DNA from: Nitrospirales bacterium
GTDB taxonomy: Bacteria; Nitrospirota; Nitrospiria; Nitrospirales; UBA8639
Reading direction: 5' to 3'
NCBI GenBank assembly: GCA_021604265.1
Contig: BQIY01000181.1
Location: 1 to 5,584 of the forward strand
DNA length: 5,584 nt
The position numbers and the translations under genes are program-made. Of this stretch, positions 1 through 5,584 are shown piece after piece. Each line of letters begins with the position of its first letter. The first letter of the stretch is position 1. The notes beneath the pieces are model-generated. The model was not told the DNA's origin and made no database searches. It was given only the letters and a program-made list of their open reading frames with translations.

Positions 1-1326
1 GCTACGACCTCCAGGTCAGTAGATTATGTCCGAAACGAATGCCGGCCACTCTTTTTGCAAATTGATACCTATCGGCTCATGGCGCACTCCAAAGGCGACG
101 ATGACCGTGATCCTGAGGAAGTCAAAGAGTACTGGGCGAAAGATCCTCTTGAACTGTTCCGGGAACAGACTGATCCTAAGGATATAGAAGAAATTGACCG
201 GAAGATCCAAATCAGCATTGATGCGGCGGTGTCGCAATCGGATGCAATGCCCTATTCTGCGATGAGTGAGGTCCATGAAGAGGAGCCAGCTTCGACTGTT
301 GTTGAGTGGGAGCCCACACACATTCCATCGACTGATCGGATGGTCAATGCGATTCATCTTTCGTTGCAGCGAAATATGGAACGGAATGACAACATTGTCT
401 TGATTGGTGAAGATATTGAAGGACCCTATGGCGGAGCGTTCAAAGTCACGAAAAATCTGAGCCAAGAATTTCCAGGCCGTGTGCGAAATACGCCAATTAG
501 TGAATCGGCATTGGTGGGATTGGGAAATGGGCTGGCGCTGAACGGGTTACTGCCCGTGTGTGAAGTGATGTTTGGTGATTTTCTGGGCTTAGCATTCGAT
601 CAGCTTTTAAACCACGCGTCTAAGTTTCGGTATATGTACAATGATCAAGTGCGGGTGCCCTTGGTCGTGCGAACGCCTATGGGAGGAAAGCGCGGCTATG
701 GTCCTACGCATAGTCAAAGTATCGAGAAGCATTTTATGGGCCTTCCTGGAACCCGAATGTTGGCTCTGCATTCTCGATTTGACCCTGGGCTTGTCTATGA
801 TGAAGTTTTTGCCTCCATCGACCGACCGACCGTGATCATTGAAAATAAATTACTCTATGGCCTTCGTGTTACCGATCAAGTTCCCGGAGGGTTTGTGCTT
901 GAACACAGCCATGATCAATTCCCCACGACACGTATACGTCCATTGCATCCCCCTGATCTGACTGTATTGTGTTATGGCGGTATGCTGATCGATGTCGAGC
1001 GTGCAATCCAGGAGTTGTGTGATGAGCATGAGATCCTGTGTGAAGTGATTTGCCCTCTCCAGTTATATCCCTTCAACCCTTGGCCGGTGATCGAGTCGCT
1101 TCAAACGACCCGCAAGCTTCTGATAGTGGAAGAAGGAATCAATTTTGCCGCTCTTGGCTCTGAACTGTTGGCGCAAATTGCTGAACGGCAGCCAGAAATA
1201 TTGCAACAGGTCTGTCGAGTTTCGTCACCGAAGCATCCAATTCCGTCAAGCGGACCTCTCGAGAAGCAGTGTCTTCCTGGCGAACATCACGTGGTGGCCA
1301 TGGCTGTAAAGATGATGAATTCATGA
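1..1326 (+). CDS. Fused 2-oxoacid dehydrogenase E1 alpha/beta subunit, 5'-partial
   Basis: This is the C-terminal 441 residues of a thiamine-diphosphate-dependent E1, which decarboxylates a 2-oxo acid and passes the acyl group to E2-bound lipoate. The frame is open from base 1, so the start lies upstream and the TTG at 55 is internal. Visible residues 7-50 match the end of an E1 alpha chain (TYRLMAHSKGDD, then a DPEEVKEYW-like helix; the usual GHS is AHS here). An acidic linker of about 50 residues follows. From about residue 108 a complete E1 beta region runs to the stop: GED at 136-138, TPISES at 164-169 with the glutamate expected to activate the cofactor, MFGDF, HSQS at 237-240 with the conserved histidine, ENKLLY, and a transketolase C-terminal domain with VEE and PLE...LPG. 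Alpha and beta are usually separate genes in bacterial E1s of this type. The stop overlaps the E2 start (ATGA). The substrate cannot be told from the sequence: pyruvate, branched-chain and acetoin-type E1s remain possible. Confidence 0.93.
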   Translation, partial: ATTSRSVDYVRNECRPLFLQIDTYRLMAHSKGDDDRDPEEVKEYWAKDPLELFREQTDPKDIEEIDRKIQISIDAAVSQSDAMPYSAMSEVHEEEPASTVVEWEPTHIPSTDRMVNAIHLSLQRNMERNDNIVLIGEDIEGPYGGAFKVTKNLSQEFPGRVRNTPISESALVGLGNGLALNGLLPVCEVMFGDFLGLAFDQLLNHASKFRYMYNDQVRVPLVVRTPMGGKRGYGPTHSQSIEKHFMGLPGTRMLALHSRFDPGLVYDEVFASIDRPTVIIENKLLYGLRVTDQVPGGFVLEHSHDQFPTTRIRPLHPPDLTVLCYGGMLIDVERAIQELCDEHEILCEVICPLQLYPFNPWPVIESLQTTRKLLIVEEGINFAALGSELLAQIAERQPEILQQVCRVSSPKHPIPSSGPLEKQCLPGEHHVVAMAVKMMNS

Positions 1327-2723
1327 AGAATCGTACCCCTGTTATTATTCCACAGGATAATGTGAACGATGAGTCGGTGACGCTGCTGTCTTGGTCTGTT
1401 GCCAGTGGAGATCTCGTGTCGCAAGGACAAACCATTGCTGAAATCGAAACAAGCAAGGCGGTGATGGAAATTGAAGCCCCTGCCGCTGGAACCCTCGAGT
1501 ATTCACTTGAACCAGGAAGTGATATCGATGTTGGAGCGATGTTGTGTTCTATTCGAGGTGACGACCAAGGGCGTGAGGTAGAGAATCAGCTCCCGGCTAC
1601 ACCAGAAGTTCCAGCATCGTCCATGGATACCCATCAAAACGGGGAAGATCCAAAAGGTGTCCATCTAAAGGAGGGCACTCAGCCGCACTTTACGAAAAAA
1701 GCCCTCGTATTGCTGGAGCAACGAGGTCTTCCGCGTGAGCGTTTTGCCGGTCGAGGCCTCGTCAGAACAGAAGATATTCTCCATGAATTAGGTGAAGGAC
1801 TTTCTTCGACATCTCAATCGTCCTCGCCAGTCGTCTTGAGAGGGGAGCGACCACGATCCCTTGTCTCTCCGACTCCTGCCTTGGATATACCATTCCGAAC
1901 CGAAAAACTGTCAAAAAGCAAACGAACAGAAATTGGATATTTAACGTCGGGTTATCAAAATGCCTTGCCGAGCGTTATCACTGTGGCTATTCCGACTAGG
2001 GGGCTCCGGGCTGCCGTTGAACAGAGTAAACAGGTCAACGCTTCGGCCACGGCAGTCATTATTTTTGAAGTTGCGCGTTTGTTGCATCACTATCCATGGT
2101 TCAATGCGTTTTATCAAGATGGTCATGTAAATTTTTATAATGACGTGAATATTGGTTTTGCTGTTGATGGGGATCATGGGTTAAAGGTCCCCGTGATCCG
2201 GACGGCGGATACCAAAAGCATTGCTGAGATCACCAATGAAATCCAAGAATTGATGATCGCCTATCTCGGGAATACGCTATCGAACACGCATCTTCAGGGC
2301 GGAACCTGTACGGTTACAGACTTATCAGGTGAAGGCGTCTTTGCGTTTCACCCACTTCTCAATCAGGGACAATCGGCGATCTTGGGTGTTGGTGGAGAGT
2401 TTTTCCCGCCTGGAAGTCGGGAAGGTGTGTTTAATCTGATTTTAGCGTTTGATCATCAAGTATCCGAGGGACGTCAAGCGGCCAAGTTTTTGCGCGAACT
2501 CGGTGACCACCTTCAAGCGTACGAGGCTGCACTGGCCGGACCGATTTCGAAAGATCAAGGGGCAGAAGATGTGGAGAAACTCAGCTGTGCGCGTTGTCTC
2601 ACTCCGCTTGGGAACATTCAAGAGTGGGATAAATTTGACCATTGGGATCACTTTATGGTGCCGATGGTGAAGCCAAATGGTCAGCATGGGTATTTGTGTA
2701 GTGTCTGCATACGGGGTTGGTAG
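1323..2723 (+). CDS. 2-oxoacid dehydrogenase E2 acyltransferase (lipoyl) with Cys-rich C-terminal tail
   Basis: This 466-residue dihydrolipoamide acyltransferase accepts the acyl group from E1 on lipoyl-lysine and transfers it to a thiol, normally CoA. Residues 1-78 are one lipoyl domain with the lipoylation site ETSKAV (K45). Residues 118-157 resemble a peripheral subunit-binding domain (FTKKALVLLEQRGL...GLVRTEDIL). A Ser-rich linker leads to the catalytic domain (about 190-405), with VNIGFAVDGDHGLKVPVIR and GGTCTVTDLS. The signature DHRxxDG reads DHQVSEG at 377-383: the catalytic histidine (H378) is kept, but Arg is Gln and Asp is Glu. Unlike usual E2s, which end soon after this domain, about 60 residues follow with CxxC pairs at 422/425 and 459/462, suggesting a zinc-binding module. 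I chose the ATG at 1323 because the lipoyl domain begins there and it overlaps the E1 stop; there is no clear Shine-Dalgarno, so translation is probably coupled. The acyl specificity is unknown. Confidence 0.92.
   Translation: MKNRTPVIIPQDNVNDESVTLLSWSVASGDLVSQGQTIAEIETSKAVMEIEAPAAGTLEYSLEPGSDIDVGAMLCSIRGDDQGREVENQLPATPEVPASSMDTHQNGEDPKGVHLKEGTQPHFTKKALVLLEQRGLPRERFAGRGLVRTEDILHELGEGLSSTSQSSSPVVLRGERPRSLVSPTPALDIPFRTEKLSKSKRTEIGYLTSGYQNALPSVITVAIPTRGLRAAVEQSKQVNASATAVIIFEVARLLHHYPWFNAFYQDGHVNFYNDVNIGFAVDGDHGLKVPVIRTADTKSIAEITNEIQELMIAYLGNTLSNTHLQGGTCTVTDLSGEGVFAFHPLLNQGQSAILGVGGEFFPPGSREGVFNLILAFDHQVSEGRQAAKFLRELGDHLQAYEAALAGPISKDQGAEDVEKLSCARCLTPLGNIQEWDKFDHWDHFMVPMVKPNGQHGYLCSVCIRGW
2538..2720 (+). 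other. Putative zinc-binding C-terminal extension of the E2
   Basis: This segment codes for the last ~61 residues of the acyltransferase, beyond the normal end of the catalytic domain. It has two CxxC pairs (SCARC at 421-425 and LCSVC at 458-462) separated by 33 residues rich in Trp, Asp and His (DKFDHWDHF). This is the arrangement of a rubredoxin-like or zinc-ribbon knuckle pair. Metal binding is inferred from the cysteine spacing only. The tail could dock a partner such as the carrier protein encoded next. Confidence 0.5.
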
Positions 2724-2731
2724 CTATTCGT

Positions 2732-3412
2732 ATGGAACATGAACTAAAACAAGTCGTTGCGGAACTGTTTGAAGCCGATCTTCATGCCGTCAATGCAGAC
2801 TTTCTTTTGTCTACCAGACGTATGCAAGGTTCTTTAGCCCGGGCTAAGCTTGACGCGGCCATTCGACATCGTCTTGGAGTGAAATGTCGCGGGGTCTATT
2901 CAGCCCAAACCTATGGGGAATTACAAGAGGCTGTTCTCGGGGTTTCTAGCAACGGGGCTGAGGCCGATAGTGCATCATTAAACGTCAGGCCAGTAGCAAC
3001 TGCGAAGCCCTCTGTGATATCGGCGGAGAACCGCATCGGATCGGCACCTGTTCTTAGTTGTGGAATAGATATTGAGATGGTCGATAGCTTCCCAGAAGTC
3101 GACGACTATTGGAAGGACGACTTTTATACAAACTCCTTCTCATCCGTTGAGATTGCGTATTGCCTATTACAAGAACATCCGCGTATGCATTTTGCCGCTC
3201 GCTGGTGTGCTAAAGAAGCGCTCAAAAAATGCCAACCATTATACCTTCACGAAGAAATGAACCACTTTGAGTTACTTTCTCGCGATGAAGGTCCCCCCAT
3301 TTTTCAACATTTTCAACAGGGAACGTTTGTTCCCATTCCCTTTGCTGTGAGTATTTCACATACCCCATATATCACTGTGGCGATGGTTGTGTCGCAGGTT
3401 TCGTTGCCGTGA
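2732..3412 (+). CDS. Acyl carrier protein-like domain fused to AcpS-type 4'-phosphopantetheinyl transferase
   Basis: The 226-residue product has two parts. Residues 1-70 fit the four-helix pattern of an acyl carrier protein. S34 lies 14 residues after V20, exactly as the phosphopantetheine serine of E. coli AcpP lies after its conserved valine, and L35, L40, I44 and L48 keep the helix II spacing. The site reads QGSL rather than the usual DSL, and helix II is basic. After a linker (about 71-108), residues 109-226 are an AcpS-type PPTase of normal size: GIDIE (D113, E115, metal binding), RWCAKEALKK (K161, E162) and the C-terminal SISHT strand. PPTases move 4'-phosphopantetheine from CoA onto a carrier serine. 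The ATG lies 8 bases after the E2 stop, so the gene is in the same operon and probably translationally coupled. A TTG at 2717 would add 5 residues with no gain in domain content. The PPTase call is strong; the carrier call rests on pattern alignment and is moderate. Confidence 0.85.
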   Translation: MEHELKQVVAELFEADLHAVNADFLLSTRRMQGSLARAKLDAAIRHRLGVKCRGVYSAQTYGELQEAVLGVSSNGAEADSASLNVRPVATAKPSVISAENRIGSAPVLSCGIDIEMVDSFPEVDDYWKDDFYTNSFSSVEIAYCLLQEHPRMHFAARWCAKEALKKCQPLYLHEEMNHFELLSRDEGPPIFQHFQQGTFVPIPFAVSISHTPYITVAMVVSQVSLP

Positions 3413-3435
3413 CTTGTGACAGTCACGAAATTTTT
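3408..3435 (+). terminator. Probable rho-independent terminator of the E1-E2-PPTase operon
   Basis: A perfect 7-bp stem (CGTGACT / AGTCACG) closes a 6-base loop and is followed by AAATTTTT. The left arm overlaps the TGA stop of the PPTase gene at 3410-3412. The stem is short and only moderately GC-rich, and the T run is displaced by three A's, so termination may be partial. Confidence 0.5.
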
Positions 3436-3540
3436 ATTGAGCTTTTTGATATTACAGTGTTTGGCTAGCTCATATTTTTAAGATGATGTATCGATGTCAT
3501 GCATGCATGATGGCCTTGTTTGAAAGTTGGACAGTAAACA
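3413..3540. other. Intergenic region before the membrane-protein gene
   Basis: This 128-base AT-rich gap follows the hairpin and should hold the promoter of the next gene. TTGATA at 3446-3451 could be a -35 element, but the best -10 candidates (CATATT at 3471, TCATAT at 3470) are poor matches at 18-19 bases spacing. A weak GGA at 3529-3531 is the only ribosome-binding candidate, 9 bases before the ATG. Confidence 0.35.
3497..3510. promoter_or_regulatory. 14-bp perfect palindrome, possible operator
   Basis: TCATGCATGCATGA is its own reverse complement and is centred about 37 bases upstream of the membrane-protein start. Its position suits a repressor or activator site. It is also a short simple repeat of GCAT, so it could have arisen by chance. 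Confidence 0.25.
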
Positions 3541-4506
3541 ATGAACTATGCCTTTTGGTTTCGTCTTATTGTAAGTCTTGTTGTCACGATTGTTCTTATT
3601 CGAGCGATTGACTGGGGAGCTGTTCCTGGCCTGGATGACATCAGTATCGGCTATCTGCTGTGTGCGGGGTTGGTGGTTTTCCTCAATCGATTAGTGAATG
3701 CCTATCGATGGTATCTTCTGATTAATGATGCGTCTTCGAGTGTAAGTTTTCGCCAGGTTGCAGGCATTTACTTCAAAAGTTCATTTGTTGGGCTTGTCAT
3801 GCCCTCGAGTGTTGGCAGCGAATTGTTAAAGGGTTATGGGCTCATGAAGTCAGGGACTGAGGCGATTGATTCGTTTTCTTCGATATTTATGGAAAGACTC
3901 CTAGGGCTTCTATCATTGTTTGGATCGGCTTTGATAGGTCTTTTGTCTTTAAATATTCAATTAGACGAAGTACACGAACTCGCGATTGGTCGAGTCGTTT
4001 GGGGTGTTTTGTTTCTGTTCATTGGAAGTCTCATCGCATGTTATTTTGTCATCCCTTGGCTTGGAGAACGACTGAACCCACGGACCAAATTTACTGCGTT
4101 AATACTTCGGCTACATCATTCTTTTCTCTATTACCAAAAAATCAAAGCTCGATTGATTTTGGCTTTTTTCCTCTCTATTTGCATACAAATTTTTCGCATT
4201 TTTGGCGCTTGGTTGATCGGCATAGGGTTAGGAATATCTGTAGATCTCGCGTATTATGTCTTATTTATTCCGATTATTTTGCTTATTAGTATGATACCCA
4301 TATCCATTGCAGGTCTTGGAGTTCAAGAAGGGGCGTTTGTCTATTTTTTTTCGTTGACAGGAGCTAATCCAACGAGCATTCTTACTCTGGCGTTAGTATT
4401 GCGGTTTTTGTTGGTTTTGGCAGTTTTACCAGGCGGAGTTCTTTACTTACGGGAAGGACTTTGGAAAAACTCAAAACTGAACGAGACGATCAAAACACAG
4501 ATATAA
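3541..4506 (+). CDS. Lysylphosphatidylglycerol synthase TM / UPF0104 family membrane protein (YbhN/AglD-like)
   Basis: This 321-residue protein is very hydrophobic, with about 7-8 predicted membrane segments (roughly 6-24, 36-53, 115-138, 150-175, 205-228, 236-258 and 280-303, plus shorter stretches near 78-90 and 259-275). It has the family pattern: RWYLL after the second segment, FKSSFVGLVMPSSVGSELLKGY (about 78-99), MERLLGLLSL (117-126), and near the C-terminus ISIAGLGVQEGAFVYFF (254-270) followed by LPGGVLYL. It corresponds to the integral membrane domain of MprF-type proteins without the aminoacyl-transfer domain. Such stand-alone members are thought to flip or help assemble lipids or lipid-linked sugars, and their exact roles are mostly unproven. 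Length is normal. The 128-base gap and hairpin before it suggest its own transcript. Its sequence is more AT-rich than the preceding operon, at least partly because of Phe/Ile/Leu codons. Confidence 0.85.
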   Translation: MNYAFWFRLIVSLVVTIVLIRAIDWGAVPGLDDISIGYLLCAGLVVFLNRLVNAYRWYLLINDASSSVSFRQVAGIYFKSSFVGLVMPSSVGSELLKGYGLMKSGTEAIDSFSSIFMERLLGLLSLFGSALIGLLSLNIQLDEVHELAIGRVVWGVLFLFIGSLIACYFVIPWLGERLNPRTKFTALILRLHHSFLYYQKIKARLILAFFLSICIQIFRIFGAWLIGIGLGISVDLAYYVLFIPIILLISMIPISIAGLGVQEGAFVYFFSLTGANPTSILTLALVLRFLLVLAVLPGGVLYLREGLWKNSKLNETIKTQI

Positions 4507-4542
4507 CCGCCAAATCTGGATCCTTATCGGTTTTGTTTGTCT
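4505..4542 (+). terminator. Weak terminator candidate after the membrane-protein gene
   Basis: AACCG (4505-4509, overlapping the TAA stop) can pair with CGGTT (4528-4532) across an 18-base loop, followed by T-rich sequence (TTTGTTTGTCTT). The stem is short and the loop long, so this is only a candidate. Confidence 0.25.
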
Positions 4543-4780
4543 TATAATTTCATGAAATGTCTCTTGATTGGGAAATTGCCGAGTCACTATCGCTATCTTG
4601 TCTTTACCATCTTTCTTGCATTCCTCCGGGACACGATGATGTGTATGGCAACATTTTAAGTTCTTGAAAAGGCAATTCGTACTGTATGGTATGCGATAAT
4701 TCTGGCGGACAAGATGACTTTCTATCCCTCTGACTTCAAGCGTGGGAGAACACTCTTAGCCTGAGGTTTACGGAAAAAAT
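4507..4780. other. Intergenic region between membrane-protein and GlpD-like genes
   Basis: This 274-base gap contains the weak terminator candidate and, further right, an extended -10 promoter candidate. A perfect TATAAT at 4543-4548 has no -35 partner at the right spacing. An open frame of 35 codons at 4552-4659 lacks a ribosome-binding site and has no recognisable family. I see no RNA gene or repeat here. Confidence 0.5.
4690..4700 (+). promoter_or_regulatory. Extended -10 promoter candidate for the GlpD-like gene
   Basis: TATGCGATAAT holds TGn followed by GATAAT, a 5/6 match to the sigma-70 -10 box with the extended TG element. TTGAAA at 4664-4669 is too far (25 bases) to be its -35, and no good -35 lies at 17 bases. 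Transcription would start near 4707, leaving a leader of about 75 bases. Confidence 0.35.
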
Positions 4781-5584
4781 ATGAATCGAGCCTTAGAAGA
4801 CGTCGAGAATACGGAATATGACTTGCTGGTGATTGGGGGCGGGATTTATGGCGTGTGTGTCGCTCGAGATGCTGCACTCCGTGGCTTGAAAGTCATTCTT
4901 TTAGAAAAAGGTGATTTCGGTCATGCGACATCGAGCAATAGTCACAAGATTATTCATGGCGGATTGCGGTACTTGCAACATGGGAATTTACCTCGAATGA
5001 GAGAGTCGATACAGGAACGCCGCACTCTTGTCCGAATTGCACCTCATCTCGTGAAACCCATGCCATTTCTCATTCCGACCTATCAGCATATTGGGGCGAA
5101 GAAGTCTTTGCTGCGACTGGCGTTACTGGCCAATGATTTCATCGCCTTTGATCGAAATCGTGATTTGCCTGAGATGGCGAATTTTCCCTCAAGCCGTATG
5201 ATGTCGAACACGCAATCCTTGGGACATTGCGCGGTCATTAATCAGTCAAATTTGACAGGTGGAGCGTATTATTATGACGCGCAAGTCCATAATTCCGAGC
5301 GCCTTCTTCTTTCAATGCTGCGGTCGACCCACCAGGAAGGAGCCGATTCGCTTAATTACGTCAAAGTGTTGAAGCTTCTTGTCGATCGTGGGTCAGTGAT
5401 TGGAGTTCAAGCTGAAGATGTGCTGACCCAGGCCCAGATGGAAGTTCGGGCTTCGTGTGTCGTCAATTGTGGCGGTCCCTGGGTGGCGCAGCTGGGAGCG
5501 TTAGGACGTGGCTCTTCTCCACCGTTTAAGGTTCCCTTGCTTAAGGCTACGGTGCTTGTGACCGATTCTATAGTTGATCGGGTG
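4781..5584 (+). CDS. GlpD-like FAD-dependent glycerol-3-phosphate dehydrogenase family protein, 3'-partial
   Basis: The first 268 residues of a membrane-associated FAD oxidoreductase are present; family members are usually about 500 or more, so roughly half is missing. GlpD oxidises sn-glycerol 3-phosphate to dihydroxyacetone phosphate and passes electrons to quinone. The Rossmann FAD site is GGGIYG at 19-24 with E42 at the end of the second strand (LLEKGD), followed by ATSSNSHKIIHGGLRYL (49-65), nearly identical in pattern to E. coli GlpD, whose Arg in HGGLRY lies at the substrate site. LVKPMPFLIP, TGGAYYYDAQVHNSERL (159 onward) and VNCGGPWV (228-235) also fit. Where GlpD has a KGSH-type segment, this protein has LLKATVLVTD (253-262), so a different substrate is possible. 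I chose ATG 4781 as the first start after an in-frame TAG at 4757; GGA at 4772-4774 is a weak ribosome-binding site. A separate promoter probably drives it. Confidence 0.85.
   Translation, partial: MNRALEDVENTEYDLLVIGGGIYGVCVARDAALRGLKVILLEKGDFGHATSSNSHKIIHGGLRYLQHGNLPRMRESIQERRTLVRIAPHLVKPMPFLIPTYQHIGAKKSLLRLALLANDFIAFDRNRDLPEMANFPSSRMMSNTQSLGHCAVINQSNLTGGAYYYDAQVHNSERLLLSMLRSTHQEGADSLNYVKVLKLLVDRGSVIGVQAEDVLTQAQMEVRASCVVNCGGPWVAQLGALGRGSSPPFKVPLLKATVLVTDSIVDRV

Noticed and set aside
55..57. TTG as the start of the E1 gene
   Set aside because: The frame is open to base 1, and residues before the TTG already match the E1 alpha family, so the real start is outside the window.
1269..1322. GTG start giving the E2 18 extra residues
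   Set aside because: This stretch is the end of the E1 coding region read in another frame. The lipoyl domain begins right after the ATG at 1323, which gives the common ATGA overlap.
1139..1456. Minus-strand open frame of 105 codons across the E1/E2 junction
   Set aside because: It lies wholly antisense to two well-supported genes and its product resembles nothing; it is a shadow of their codon bias. The same holds for the minus-strand frame at 16-465.
2717..2731. TTG start for the carrier/PPTase gene
   Set aside because: It would overlap the E2 end and add only five residues; the ATG at 2732 begins directly at carrier helix I.
4543..4548. Perfect TATAAT as a promoter
   Set aside because: No -35-like hexamer lies 16-18 bases upstream, it is not preceded by TG at the extended position, and the next gene is over 230 bases away with a better candidate closer.
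4552..4659. 35-codon open frame starting MKCLLIGKLP
   Set aside because: It has no ribosome-binding site or family resemblance, and the TATAAT just upstream would start transcription at or after its ATG.

Overview
This is a bacterial stretch with dense, co-directional genes on the + strand and roughly balanced base composition. No marker in it fixes the phylum. The gene style (short overlaps, ATG starts, no introns, no mobile elements) fits a chromosomal metabolic locus, probably of a Gram-negative bacterium, but that is inference.

The left 3.4 kb is a tightly packed three-gene unit. It opens with the C-terminal part of a single-chain 2-oxoacid dehydrogenase E1: the end of an alpha-type region, a linker, then a whole beta-type region. 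Its 5' end lies outside the window. A 4-base ATGA overlap leads into a lipoyl-containing E2 acyltransferase with an unusual Cys-rich C-terminal tail. Eight bases later comes a fused protein whose N-terminus looks like an acyl carrier protein and whose C-terminus is an AcpS-type 4'-phosphopantetheinyl transferase. A hairpin overlapping the stop codon of this third gene probably ends the transcript.

Further right are a stand-alone multi-pass membrane protein of the lysylphosphatidylglycerol synthase TM / UPF0104 (YbhN/AglD-like) family (3541-4506), a 274-base gap with a plausible extended -10 promoter, and the first 268 codons of a GlpD-like FAD-dependent glycerol-3-phosphate dehydrogenase family protein (from 4781), cut by the window end.

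The most interesting reading is that E1, E2 and carrier/PPTase form one dedicated acyl-loading system. E1 would decarboxylate a 2-oxo acid (or cleave a ketol donor), E2 would carry the acyl group on lipoate, and the acceptor would be a phosphopantetheine arm on the carrier domain, installed by its own fused PPTase, rather than free CoA. No E3 (dihydrolipoamide dehydrogenase) is visible. The membrane protein and GlpD-like enzyme may belong to the same glycerolipid or envelope pathway, but they appear to be separately transcribed and the link is only positional.
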